Shown: positions 50,980 through 59,670, numbered from the stretch's first letter. The stretch: 64,000 bases of DNA from JBCBSS01 sp039819065 (GCA_039819065.1 JBCBSS010000011.1:1-64000); one strand, 5' to 3'. Numbers and translations are program-made. Notes: generated by a model not told the origin, from the sequence alone.

Positions 50980-51295
50980 TCAACGGCCTGACATAAGCTT
51001 CGAAATGCGCCAAGAGGGGCAGATCATTGGTGACGGCGATTGCCTGATTTAGGTCAACCGCTTTAATAATGATATAACCGGCTATTATCTCTTTGGATTC
51101 CAGGAAAGGTCCATCGGTCAGGATATTGTTCTTTTCTTTAATATAAGCTCCCTCTTGCTCTAATCGTTGTCCGGTCACATACTGTTCCCCAAGTTGCTGA
51201 GCCCACTCACGGTAAGCTTCCAGCCTCTTTTGCAAGGCCTCCGGGGAATAATCAAGCGGCTTTTTCCCCTTTAATATGATCATGTATTCCCTCAT
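50963..51295 (-). CDS. DGPF-motif YCII-related protein (ECF42 partner)
   Basis: 110 residues with the family signature TDGPFLESKEIIAGY and a dimeric alpha-beta barrel layout (YMIILKGKKPLDYSPEALQK, AHFEAYVRPL). Genes of this type are found beside ECF42 sigma factors, as here. It starts first in the operon and overlaps the sigma gene by 17 bases. Confidence 0.85.
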   Translation of the reverse strand: MREYMIILKGKKPLDYSPEALQKRLEAYREWAQQLGEQYVTGQRLEQEGAYIKEKNNILTDGPFLESKEIIAGYIIIKAVDLNQAIAVTNDLPLLAHFEAYVRPLIDEHQ

Positions 51296-51309
51296 AGCCG
51301 TTTTAGATT

Positions 51310-51969
51310 TTAATGAGAAATAGCGCGTTGAAGCAGGCCATTGAATGGGCGAAGAATCTCAACATGTTGCATGATGAATGAGGTCAAATCCTGATCAAGA
51401 TAATCATTAATTGGATAGTCCTTCATAACATAGAATTGCTTATTCAAGAGGTACGGGCTGGGCGTTGTACTATTCCTGGCCATAAGATCTTGGGTCTTAT
51501 AGCGCTCTCCCAGCACTTCAGGATAGTGTTTCTTAAACGTGGTTTGCTCGGTAATAGCCAATAACTCATCAATATGCTTACTCACGAACTGGCGAACGTA
51601 CTTTAAATTTTTGGGTTGAATCATGCGCAATCCTCCGCCTATCTTAAGTGCTTGCGCATCTGCCGCCAGGTAAAAGCCCGGCATGGCTGACTTTTTACCG
51701 CCTCGAACGATACTGGCTTTGATCATGGTATGATAAGGCCGTTTGTCGCTACTAAACCTTACATCTCGATTTATTCTAAAAAGGGTCTCTTTGGCTTGAA
51801 TGGGATAGCCGGATTCAATGCTGTTCAACTCGTCCAATACTTTTTGAACAATCTGCTCAAATGGTTGCTTAACAAAGCTTTCATAAGCAGACTTATGCTG
51901 GTGAAACCATGCTTTATTGTTGTTTCGGTCAAGCTCCTGAAAAAACTGAATGAATTCCCGACTGATCAT
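51310..51969 (-). CDS. DUF2461 family protein
   Basis: 219 residues from the ATG at 51969, where the family sequence begins (MISREFIQFFQELDRNNNKA...WFHQHKSAYESF). The frame is open further upstream, but inside the preceding gene. DUF2461 hallmarks include RDVRFSSDKRPYHTMIKA and the late GGGLRMIQPKNLKYVRQFV. Function is unknown. It is coupled to the TfoX-like gene by an ATGA overlap. Confidence 0.8.
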   Translation of the reverse strand: MISREFIQFFQELDRNNNKAWFHQHKSAYESFVKQPFEQIVQKVLDELNSIESGYPIQAKETLFRINRDVRFSSDKRPYHTMIKASIVRGGKKSAMPGFYLAADAQALKIGGGLRMIQPKNLKYVRQFVSKHIDELLAITEQTTFKKHYPEVLGERYKTQDLMARNSTTPSPYLLNKQFYVMKDYPINDYLDQDLTSFIMQHVEILRPFNGLLQRAISH

Positions 51970-52316
51970 AGCTGTTCGGTTTTTACCACTTCCAAAGCTT
52001 GTCTTGATAGCATCTCCCAGTTGCCGGATTGATCTAAGGAGGATTCCCACCATACTTTCATCGGTGGCTTGGTCTTGAAAGGCGCAAAAGGAGAAACACA
52101 TGCTATCAATTCATCAGACAGTTCTTGGCCCAGTTTGAATACCATGCTATGCTTTCGAGAAAGAAAGCAAAAGACTTTTCCCTTGAATGTAATGGCAGGT
52201 GAGCTCATCATTTTGCCTGCTTCAATCGTTGAACTTTCCAGGCACAACAGGTTGCGTAGTTGTTGGAAATAATGCTTTTCGTCCATGTTTTCAGATATGT
52301 CAAATGGAGAGGCCAT
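51966..52316 (-). CDS. TfoX N-terminal/MmcQ-like protein
   Basis: 116 residues from the ATG at 52316; the frame extends 30 codons upstream but that part is Cys/Phe-rich and overlaps a terminator hairpin. Features such as GKMMSSPAITFKGKVFCFLS and SMVFKLGQELSDELIA resemble TfoX_N domains. TfoX/Sxy relatives are linked to competence in some bacteria, but single-domain Bacteroidota members are uncharacterised. It is co-translated with DUF2461. Confidence 0.65.
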   Translation of the reverse strand: MASPFDISENMDEKHYFQQLRNLLCLESSTIEAGKMMSSPAITFKGKVFCFLSRKHSMVFKLGQELSDELIACVSPFAPFKTKPPMKVWWESSLDQSGNWEMLSRQALEVVKTEQL

Positions 52317-52370
52317 TTTAGGACAGATAGTGAATTGAAAGAATATATTTAAACGAAAGCTATAGAAACA

Positions 52371-52404
52371 GAAACAGTGCATTAAGCTTGCTATGCACTG
52401 TTTC
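52371..52404 (-). terminator. Strong terminator hairpin after the lanthipeptide-like gene
   Basis: The perfect 12-base arms GAAACAGTGCAT (52371-52382) and ATGCACTGTTTC (52393-52404) enclose a ten-base loop. On the minus strand it lies 25 bases after the precursor stop and is followed by a moderately T-rich run. Confidence 0.6.
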
Positions 52405-52428
52405 AATATGAAAAAGTTGCTCTACTGT

Positions 52429-52656
52429 CTAGAATAGTGGCTGTATTCCAGTGTTACAAGGAACGGGACGAGTTGGGCAACACCACCATCCACAGCTGTG
52501 CTCTGGTTGTGAGCCATTAGGACAACCTTGCGAAACTAATCTACGGTTTTCTTGCCCAGTTTGCCCTCCCTTTACGGTATTAGGTTGGTTATCTGCAAGT
52601 TCAGTTACGAAGCTCTTAACTTGAAGGTTGGATAGTTTTAATTTTTGCTTTTTCAT
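52429..52656 (-). CDS. GG-leader Cys-rich peptide, class I lanthipeptide-like (pinensin-type) precursor
   Basis: 75 residues. The leader MKKQKLKLSNLQVKSFVTEL, then NTVKGG (G30-G31), closely resembles the Bacteroidota class I lanthipeptide/GG leader family (KLKL...VKSFVT...VKGG). The 44-residue core holds five Cys (C45, C55, C59, C60, C67) and Ser/Thr residues that could be dehydrated, plus Trp and Pro-rich segments. No LanB, LanC, radical SAM, peptidase or dedicated exporter gene lies in the window, so the modifying machinery must act from elsewhere or be absent. It is bounded by a strong terminator. Confidence 0.75.
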   Translation of the reverse strand: MKKQKLKLSNLQVKSFVTELADNQPNTVKGGQTGQENRRLVSQGCPNGSQPEHSCGWWCCPTRPVPCNTGIQPLF

Positions 52657-52941
52657 GATTTATCTATTTATAGTTTTACATAATTGGGATGATTCATTCA
52701 GTTTGCTTATTAATTCTTTGAATAAATAAGTTATGATATGATTATTGCATAATTGTTAAAACTTAAATATTTATAATATTATTTTTATGAAGCCTTATTG
52801 CTGTGAGACACTAGGCATGTAAGATATTCTATGCCCATAAATATTATGACTTGAATATTTATCTGGTATACCAAACTGTTCCATGCGTCTGATATTCTTT
52901 ATATTAGGTGCTCATTTTGAATTTTCACACTCCCTAGCATC

Positions 52942-55587
52942 TTGGACGAATATCAATTAAGAGCCATTGGAACAATTTGGTCGGCTAAGGATATGCCTGC
53001 CAATACCGTTGTCAACCCCCAAATAGAAGAAATCATCACCGCCGTTTGCGGCTTGCTTACCAAAACCAACCCTAAATCCGTATTGATCACAGGAGAAAAG
53101 GGAGTGGGTAAAAGCACAGTGATTAACCTGGTTTCGAAAACATTGACTTCGAGAAATTGGATGATCTTCAATGCTTCAGCTGGTAATGTCATGGCCGGGC
53201 AGCGTTATATCGGCGACCTTGAGATGAATGTACAGAAAGTACTTGAGGGTCTCAAAACCAGGAAAAACAGTCTCTGGTCAGTGCCAAGGTTCCAAGAGCT
53301 TTATTACGGCGGGCGGCATGAATACTCGCCGGTCAGTATTCTGGATCAAATTCTACCCGAGGTAGAAAGTGGTGGCCTCAAAATGATTGGGGAGATAGAT
53401 TCTAAAAACTTCGAGAAGCTCGTTCAGCTAAGGCCGCAAGTATTGAGTGCTTTCGAGATCGTACGCATTTCTACTTCTACCAAAGAGTTTACCCTTGATC
53501 TGGCCCAAGAATGGGTAAAGTCGGACAACCGCAAACAGATGTGGAAGGGCTTCTCTAAGAAGAGCCTTGAGGAAGTATATTATCTGGCCAAGCAATACCT
53601 TTCGCACAAAGAAAACCCTGGTTGTTTGATTGATTTGCTCAAGCAAACCAAAGTCGTGGTCGAGGCCAAGGGGCAAATCAAAGATCCGATCGTAACGGAA
53701 GACTTTATACAATCGCTGTCCAATATCACAGGGCTGCCTACCTCTATCCTCGATGACAAGGAAAAGCTCGAACTGGAGGAGTTAAAGGCGCACTTCGCTA
53801 CCAAGGTCATTGGTCAGGATGATGCTGTTTCTACGCTAGTAGAGCGTATCGCCATGATCAAAGCCGGATTGACTGATCCTACCAGACCATCTGCCGTATT
53901 CTTGTTCGTCGGCCCCACGGGAACTGGTAAGACCGAAATTGCCAAAGCGTTGGCAGAATATCTCTTCGGCTCTGAAGATCGGCTCATTAGAATGGACATG
54001 AGTGAGTTCCAGACCCAAGAATCCACTTACAAGATATTAGGCGATGCAGCAGATGTCGCAGAAAACTCTGCCTTGGTCAATCAAATCCGCAGTAATCCTT
54101 TCTCGGTGGTACTATTGGATGAATTTGAAAAGGCCCATCCTAAGATTTGGGATTTGTTCTTGCAAGTCTTCGACGATGGAAGGCTGACTGACCAACGTGG
54201 TGCCAATGCCGATTTCCGTCATTCTATCATTATCATGACCTCGAATCTCGGTGCCAGTCTTCCAAGTAGTAGCCGTATCGGTTTTCAAAAGACGGATGCG
54301 GTGGATATGGAGGAAAATATCACTGAATCCATCTCCGGTACTTTTCGGCCTGAGTTTATCAATAGAATTGATAAGGTAGTGGCATTCAAGCCATTGAGTA
54401 AGGCAGTGGCTAAGAACATTCTGAAGAATGAGCTGAAGAAAGTCTTGAAACGCCGGGGCTTCAGAAGAAGAAAATGGGAGCTTGACCTGGAGGATTCTGC
54501 CATAGAATTCTTATTAGAGAAAGGTTTCTCTACCAAAATGGGGGCAAGGCCTTTAAAGCGCGCGATAGAGAAGTACTTATTGGCGCCTTTGGCCATTACC
54601 ATCGTCAATCACAATTTCCCTAAAGGCGATCAGTTTCTACTAGTTAGTGGTGGAAAAGATAAGTTGAAAGTAGAGTTCATCGATCCTGATGAGCCTGATT
54701 ATACCTGGCAACAAAAGAAGCAGATACTAGCCTCGCAGAAAGAGAAGTCTCAAGAGCTGACCATTACCAACATCATCGCTGACGCACAAGGCGTTTCCTC
54801 CGAATTCCATGCGATCGAGAAGGCGTTGAAAGCTTTGAATGACTTAGTGAAGGTGAAGGAACTTGAAGAGAACAAAACGCAGCATATTGAGGCTATGTCA
54901 GCCCTAGATTTCTGGGACAATCCTGAGCGGCAACGTATTCTTTCCGAAATAGAATTTATTGACCGCTTCGAAGCGGCACTTGAAACTAGCAACAACCTAT
55001 TTAACCGGTTGGACGACCCTTCTAAGGAAAGACTTTCCTACGATCCTCGATTGATCAAAAAACTAGCACAAAGGATTTACCTACTTAATGAAGCATTCAT
55101 CAGCTTCGAACAGGAGATAGAGCAGGATGCCTACTTGTACATCGCTTATACCAAAGATGCTGAGGACTATGGGCAGGTCATTGAAGAAATGTACAAAGGA
55201 TGGTCTAAGTCCAGAAAAATGGATTTGCGCCATATTAAGACCGTTGATGACACCGTAGAAAACAGCATCTACTTTTCAATTTCAGGGTTTGGTGCTTTCA
55301 AAATCCTAAGAGAGGAGGCTGGACATCATGTTTTCGAAATCGTTGAAAACAAAGAAGAGAAAGCCAAAAAGTACAAAGTGAAGGTTGGTGTACTACCTAG
55401 AAAACTTGCGGATTATAAGGATCTAAAATCCAGTGCATTGATCAAGCGATTCGATGCATTCGACTTTTCATCCGTCTGTAGAAGATATAAGCTATCCAAA
55501 TCCCCGCTGATAAGAGATCTTAAGAAAAACTGGCAAACCGGTAAAGTAGAAAAGGTATTTGGGGGTGATTTTGATTTGATGAGTTAG
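52942..55587 (+). CDS. ClpC-like AAA+ ATPase fused to a GGQ-less release-factor-2-like domain
   Basis: 881 residues from a TTG (the nearest in-frame stop is at 52918; no ATG is available). Module 1 has Walker A GEKGVGKST (51-59) and a pore loop MAGQRYIGDLE (84-94), but its Walker B is degraded (NSLWSVPRFQEL). Module 2 is complete: GPTGTGKT (324-331), LLDEFEKAHP (D393/E394), TSN (433-435), FRPEFINR (468-475), GAR (534-536). IGF at 446-448 matches the ClpP-docking loop of ClpA/ClpC. Residues 650-881 resemble RF2: ALDFWDNPERQRIL, AEDYGQVIEEMYKGWS, GFGAFKILREEAGHHV, then RRYKLSKSPLIRDLK and GGDFD. The SPF codon-reading tripeptide and the GGQ domain are missing. It is predicted to be cytosolic and ribosome-directed. 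Confidence 0.75.
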   Translation: MDEYQLRAIGTIWSAKDMPANTVVNPQIEEIITAVCGLLTKTNPKSVLITGEKGVGKSTVINLVSKTLTSRNWMIFNASAGNVMAGQRYIGDLEMNVQKVLEGLKTRKNSLWSVPRFQELYYGGRHEYSPVSILDQILPEVESGGLKMIGEIDSKNFEKLVQLRPQVLSAFEIVRISTSTKEFTLDLAQEWVKSDNRKQMWKGFSKKSLEEVYYLAKQYLSHKENPGCLIDLLKQTKVVVEAKGQIKDPIVTEDFIQSLSNITGLPTSILDDKEKLELEELKAHFATKVIGQDDAVSTLVERIAMIKAGLTDPTRPSAVFLFVGPTGTGKTEIAKALAEYLFGSEDRLIRMDMSEFQTQESTYKILGDAADVAENSALVNQIRSNPFSVVLLDEFEKAHPKIWDLFLQVFDDGRLTDQRGANADFRHSIIIMTSNLGASLPSSSRIGFQKTDAVDMEENITESISGTFRPEFINRIDKVVAFKPLSKAVAKNILKNELKKVLKRRGFRRRKWELDLEDSAIEFLLEKGFSTKMGARPLKRAIEKYLLAPLAITIVNHNFPKGDQFLLVSGGKDKLKVEFIDPDEPDYTWQQKKQILASQKEKSQELTITNIIADAQGVSSEFHAIEKALKALNDLVKVKELEENKTQHIEAMSALDFWDNPERQRILSEIEFIDRFEAALETSNNLFNRLDDPSKERLSYDPRLIKKLAQRIYLLNEAFISFEQEIEQDAYLYIAYTKDAEDYGQVIEEMYKGWSKSRKMDLRHIKTVDDTVENSIYFSISGFGAFKILREEAGHHVFEIVENKEEKAKKYKVKVGVLPRKLADYKDLKSSALIKRFDAFDFSSVCRRYKLSKSPLIRDLKKNWQTGKVEKVFGGDFDLMS

Positions 55588-55601
55588 CGTAAAGCTCCAC
55601 A

Positions 55602-56507
55602 TCACTTAGGTACGTTCATAGGAATAACCACTTTCTCAAAACCTTCGTCTAACTTTTCTAGGCTCAGATCATGTTCTAATAATGTATTTTCAAAAATGCT
55701 CATTGGCAGCATAAAATCTCTGGTGAGCATTATGTTACCATTCTCCATAAAAGCTTCTGGTAAATAAATGAATAGTGGCTGTCCGCTGTGGAAAACACCA
55801 ATTAGACTTTCTCCATTCTCTCGGTAAAAATCAGCATTGCAGTAATAGCTAAGCTCTTCGTTCGATCGGTGTTGAGCTACTCCAATAGAATAAGTATACT
55901 CAGGGTCATTACTGTAGGATGGTAACCAAGCAATCAGGGTATGGTAGGAAAAAAAATCTATTTGGTTGCTGAATTTGAGTGCAACCCATTTATCATTCAA
56001 TTCTTTAAAAAAGAAATCAAAATCCTCCTTTTGATCATCACCGGATAACTCGCCAAATTCTTCTATTCCTTTTTTCAAATTGACCTTGGTAATATCATAG
56101 ATCAAGATGTATCTCTCGTAATCCTTGGAATAAGTTTGGATCAGCTTCCCTTGATAGCCAGCCCTTTGTGACAATTGAGATTCGTATGCTTTCCTCTCCC
56201 AAATTTTTCTCTGTTTCTTGATGCGTTCGGCCAACTGATCATCCAGCTGATCTTTGCCGATATGCTCAATCGCATCCATTGCTGCTATGGAAACTGACGA
56301 TACCGAGTCGTTGATATAGTTCTTCAGTTGATCAATCAGAGAGGGGTCGTTGATTTTACCAAGCTCAATAGCCGCCTTTTCTCGAATATGATATACCCCC
56401 TTATCCAAGGCATAAACGAGAAGTTCTTTTTTGCCCTTTTTAGACCAGCTATCAATCTTGCCCTGAGAAAGCTTGATTATGCCCAACTTAAGTAATAATA
56501 ATTCCAT
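55602..56507 (-). CDS. Hypothetical protein with N-terminal HEAT-like repeats
   Basis: 301 residues. Residues about 20-100 look like two HEAT repeats (VYHIREKAAIELGKINDPSL, VSSVSIAAMDAIEHIGKDQL). The C-terminal ~190 residues are mixed alpha/beta with many aromatic residues and no known motif. No signal peptide. It converges on the AAA+ gene, ending 14 bases from it, and is divergent from ispH. Confidence 0.6.
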   Translation of the reverse strand: MELLLLKLGIIKLSQGKIDSWSKKGKKELLVYALDKGVYHIREKAAIELGKINDPSLIDQLKNYINDSVSSVSIAAMDAIEHIGKDQLDDQLAERIKKQRKIWERKAYESQLSQRAGYQGKLIQTYSKDYERYILIYDITKVNLKKGIEEFGELSGDDQKEDFDFFFKELNDKWVALKFSNQIDFFSYHTLIAWLPSYSNDPEYTYSIGVAQHRSNEELSYYCNADFYRENGESLIGVFHSGQPLFIYLPEAFMENGNIMLTRDFMLPMSIFENTLLEHDLSLEKLDEGFEKVVIPMNVPK

Positions 56508-56640
56508 GTGATTTGGTTGTTGTTCGTGTGATTAGGCTGAGTGCCCAACTTATGACCTCGCAATTTGTTATTTTTCAAGACTACATCCAAAGTTGGTTAC
56601 CATTTCGTAGCTAGGAATACATTTAATAGAATTGTTATTA

Positions 56641-56648
56641 TATTTTTG
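56641..56648 (+). promoter_or_regulatory. Putative -7 promoter element of ispH
   Basis: TATTTTTG matches the Bacteroidota -7 consensus TAnnTTTG. It lies 22 bp upstream of the proposed ispH start, implying a very short leader. No clear -33 element was seen. Confidence 0.35.
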
Positions 56649-56670
56649 TAGGTCGCTAAAGTAAAAAGCT

Positions 56671-57900
56671 ATCAAAAAGTTTGACATTCCAGCATACTAT
56701 CGCTCTTCCATCATAGGAAGGGTCAAGGAGTCCAGAAAAATTCAGGATCCCCGCAAGAAAGACCTTAAGCCTACAGAATTGGATTTTGGACCGGTCAAAT
56801 TCTATATCGCACGTCACTTTGGGTTCTGTTATGGTGTAGAAAACGCTATTGAGATCAGCTACAATGCACTGGAAGAAAACCCTGATAAGAATGTTTATCT
56901 GCTCAGCCAGATGATCCATAACCAGGAAGTGAATGAAGACTTACAGAACAAAGGCATTAAGTTTATAATGGATACCGATGGTACCCAGTTCATCGATTGG
57001 GACGAACTAAAAAGTGATGATGTCGTCATTATCCCGGCTTTCGGTACTACCATAGAAATCAAGCAAATTCTGGAGGAAAAAGGAATTCAAGTAGAGCAGT
57101 ATAATACTACTTGTCCATTTGTGGAGAAAGTATGGAAGCGATCCAAGAAACTGGGTGAGCAGGATTATACAGTCATCATTCATGGTAAATATAACCACGA
57201 AGAAACGCGCGCTACTTTCTCTCACAGTATGCAGAATGGCCCTTCGGTCGTGATCAAGGATATGGCAGAAGCCGAGCAATTAGGAGCGATCATCAAGGGG
57301 GATATGCCTAAAAGCGAGTTTTATAACATATTCAAAGACAAGTATTCTCCCGGGTTCGATATAGAGAAACACCTTAATAAGGTTGGGGTAGTGAATCAAA
57401 CGACCATGCTAGCCACGGAGACGCAAGCCATTGCAGACTATTTCAAGCAAGTGATGCTTGACTTGTACGGGGAGGCAGATACAGCAACACACTTCGCCGA
57501 TACGCGCGATACACTTTGCTATGCAACCAATGATAATCAAGATGCCACTTATGGCTTGTTGGAAGAAGAGGCTGACATCGCCATTGTAGTGGGTGGTTAT
57601 AACAGTTCTAATACATCCCATATTGTAGAATTGTGTGAGAGCAAATTCCCCACCTACTTCATCAACTCTGAGAAAGAAATTAAATCTGAGGCGGAAATCC
57701 ATCACTATGATTTCAGGTCTCATGAAATGAAAGTGACACATGATTTTCTACCCACATCAAAGCCATTGCGGGTAGTACTTACTAGCGGTGCATCATGCCC
57801 CGATACTATCGTCGACCGAGTCATGCTCAAGCTGTTGGATTTTTATCAGGATGTGAGGCCGGTCGAGGAGTTGCTACAACAATTTGAAGCAGTAGAATAA
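56671..57900 (+). CDS. ispH: 4-hydroxy-3-methylbut-2-enyl diphosphate reductase (IspH), probable non-ATG start
   Basis: IspH performs the last step of the MEP isoprenoid pathway with a [4Fe-4S] cluster. Conserved cysteines appear in GFCYGVENAIE, TTCPFVEKVW and SGASCPDTIVD; HGKYNHEET and the SSNT motif in YNSSNTSHI bind the substrate. The first usual start codon is TTG at 56779, but the frame is open back to TAA at 56662 and encodes FDIPAYYRSSIIGRVKESRK and DPRKKDLKPTELDFG. From memory, this looks like the N-terminal arm of Bacteroidota IspH. The only plausible start covering it is ATC at 56671, a rare initiator. Starting there gives 409 residues. Confidence 0.8.
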   Translation: MKKFDIPAYYRSSIIGRVKESRKIQDPRKKDLKPTELDFGPVKFYIARHFGFCYGVENAIEISYNALEENPDKNVYLLSQMIHNQEVNEDLQNKGIKFIMDTDGTQFIDWDELKSDDVVIIPAFGTTIEIKQILEEKGIQVEQYNTTCPFVEKVWKRSKKLGEQDYTVIIHGKYNHEETRATFSHSMQNGPSVVIKDMAEAEQLGAIIKGDMPKSEFYNIFKDKYSPGFDIEKHLNKVGVVNQTTMLATETQAIADYFKQVMLDLYGEADTATHFADTRDTLCYATNDNQDATYGLLEEEADIAIVVGGYNSSNTSHIVELCESKFPTYFINSEKEIKSEAEIHHYDFRSHEMKVTHDFLPTSKPLRVVLTSGASCPDTIVDRVMLKLLDFYQDVRPVEELLQQFEAVE

Positions 57901-57908
57901 CCATTATC

Positions 57909-58379
57909 ATGTCCAGAAGCTTTTTCCTTTTAGCCATTCTATACTTCCTCACTGTTGGAACATCTGCGGCACAAAACGATGATTCCAAGACGCTGAAGAT
58001 CATCAAAAAGAATATTGACCAGTTTTCCAAAGACCTGATGGCTGGCGATTATGATGCGGTGGTTGATGCCTACACCAAGGATGGTAAGGTATTCCCAGGT
58101 GGCATGGATATCTTATCTGGTTCCGATTCAGTAAGGTGGTACTGGACCAGAAATCTGGACAAAGGCTACAAAATATCATACCACAAGATCTTCCCCGAAG
58201 AGATTCGCATAACCGGAGATGGCTATGCATATGACTACGGCTATTACGAAGGCAAAAGCGAGTTCAATGGAAAGCCTTCTTCTTGGCAAGGCAAATATGT
58301 GATAGTCTGGAAAGAAGTAAAGAAAGACACCTGGAAGATCTACCTCGACATTTGGAACGCTACGCCCAAGAAGGATTAA
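57909..58379 (+). CDS. Secreted SnoaL/DUF4440-like protein
   Basis: 156 residues with a signal peptide (FLLAILYFLTVGTSAAQ). The NTF2-like cone fold is suggested by IDQFSKDLMAGDYDAVVDAY, then GKYVIVWKEVKKDTWKIYLD. DUF4440 proteins often bind or convert small hydrophobic molecules. It follows ispH by eight bases and so probably shares its transcript. Confidence 0.75.
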   Translation: MSRSFFLLAILYFLTVGTSAAQNDDSKTLKIIKKNIDQFSKDLMAGDYDAVVDAYTKDGKVFPGGMDILSGSDSVRWYWTRNLDKGYKISYHKIFPEEIRITGDGYAYDYGYYEGKSEFNGKPSSWQGKYVIVWKEVKKDTWKIYLDIWNATPKKD

Positions 58380-58434
58380 AGAGTGCCTAGTTGGTAGCCT
58401 CGGGATTGCTTCGTTCCTCGCAACGAGAAGTTGA

Positions 58435-58659
58435 CTACAAAAACCTTCTGATCAAATTAACCACTACGGTCAGTATCACGCTTACCAGAATCATGGTTGT
58501 AATGGGAATGTAGAATTTCATGCCTTCTCTTTTAACACGTATATCACCGGGCAATTTTCCTAACCAACCGAGTTTATCACCGAAGGCATAGATCAATACC
58601 CCGGCTATAACTATGACCAAGCCAGCAAAAATGACATACTTGCCAATTTGAGGGTTCAT
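58435..58659 (-). CDS. DUF2905 membrane protein
   Basis: 74 residues with two membrane helices and the conserved loop GKLPGDIRVKREGMKFYIPI, diagnostic of DUF2905. Function is unknown. It lies 10 bp downstream of a hypothetical gene in the same direction. Confidence 0.8.
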   Translation of the reverse strand: MNPQIGKYVIFAGLVIVIAGVLIYAFGDKLGWLGKLPGDIRVKREGMKFYIPITTMILVSVILTVVVNLIRRFL

Positions 58660-58669
58660 GTTAGTGAAT

Positions 58670-59257
58670 TTATTGAATCGTGCGTGTTTTAAACACTTTA
58701 AGCGTTATCAGATTGATAAGGTTACCCTTCCATCCAAAGTCATCTTCTTGATTCTCAAGTAGCGATTTTATCGAACTAACCATCTTTTCTGCAGCGCCCT
58801 CCGAACCTTCAGGGCCTCTGGCATGGTGATGTACCACTACACCCGTAGAGGAGCGTTTCACCTCAAAACCATATTCCAAAATCCGCCTGGCTTTGATTTC
58901 AAATGCTTCATCTATCATTGAAAGCACCGACAAAATCTGCGGACTTACCCAAGAACCTTTTTGAAGCCTTATCCATAAATCTGAAATCAAATCTTGCTGT
59001 TCCTTTTCGGGCAACTTGAAGGAAGCTAGAATCGCCACCAAATGCAGCCTCCAATTTTCACTTTGGAGCATTTTCTGGATTCCTTCTACCACTTTGCTTT
59101 TACTGTGTTGGCTACATAAATGATCCAGTCGTTGCAAGCTCTTGGTAAGGCTCAAATCTGAGACTTGGCTGTTAAGGCCCTTCAGTCTTAATAGCGGTAG
59201 ATGGTTTGGATGCCCATCCCAAAACTCATTGAAGATACCCAATCCCTGGTCATTCAT
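58670..59257 (-). CDS. Helical hypothetical protein
   Basis: 195 residues from the ATG at 59257, chosen because it begins 11 bases after the preceding gene; the frame is open upstream but lies inside that gene. The protein is mostly helical (WRLHLVAILASFKLPEKEQQ, VSPQILSVLSMIDEAFEIKA), perhaps a HEAT/ARM-like fold. It is in an operon with the ACT-domain gene and DUF2905. Confidence 0.6.
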   Translation of the reverse strand: MNDQGLGIFNEFWDGHPNHLPLLRLKGLNSQVSDLSLTKSLQRLDHLCSQHSKSKVVEGIQKMLQSENWRLHLVAILASFKLPEKEQQDLISDLWIRLQKGSWVSPQILSVLSMIDEAFEIKARRILEYGFEVKRSSTGVVVHHHARGPEGSEGAAEKMVSSIKSLLENQEDDFGWKGNLINLITLKVFKTRTIQ

Positions 59258-59268
59258 TTTTCCAATGT

Positions 59269-59670
59269 TTAACTCAATGAACTCAGCGAGTCTAATAAGC
59301 TTGTAGCATGCTCTGCCTCTTCCAACCGTACAAAAAGATGGTCGTGATAGTAGCCAGCAACTACATTGCAACTTATCTTATTCACTGCCAATATTTGAGA
59401 AAAACTGGCAGTAAGACCAACAGCATCTAGCGACGAATGGACTTCCAGGGTAATCCAGGCAAATATAGTTTCGTACTTAATGCCCAGTTCGTCTGCCCTT
59501 TCTTTTTCAATAATGATGGTGATTCCTTCAGATTCACGAAAATGAAACAGTGCCTGCTCAATTAGCTTGATATCAAACTTTTGAACCACACAAAAAACAT
59601 ATTCTCCGGGGTTGATCTTGGGGGATATGTTTCTTAATAACGTATTGAGATTAGTTTCTCCTGATTCCAT
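59269..59670 (-). CDS. ACT-domain protein (ACT_7-like)
   Basis: 133 residues, with two ACT-like halves: EYVFCVVQKF, then ITIIIEKERADELGIKYETI FAWIT, then SLDAVGLTASFSQILAVNKI and SCNVVAGYYHDHLFV. The second motif is typical of the ACT_7 family, related to aspartate-kinase regulatory domains that bind amino acids. It is first in a three-gene minus-strand operon. Confidence 0.75.
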   Translation of the reverse strand: MESGETNLNTLLRNISPKINPGEYVFCVVQKFDIKLIEQALFHFRESEGITIIIEKERADELGIKYETIFAWITLEVHSSLDAVGLTASFSQILAVNKISCNVVAGYYHDHLFVRLEEAEHATSLLDSLSSLS

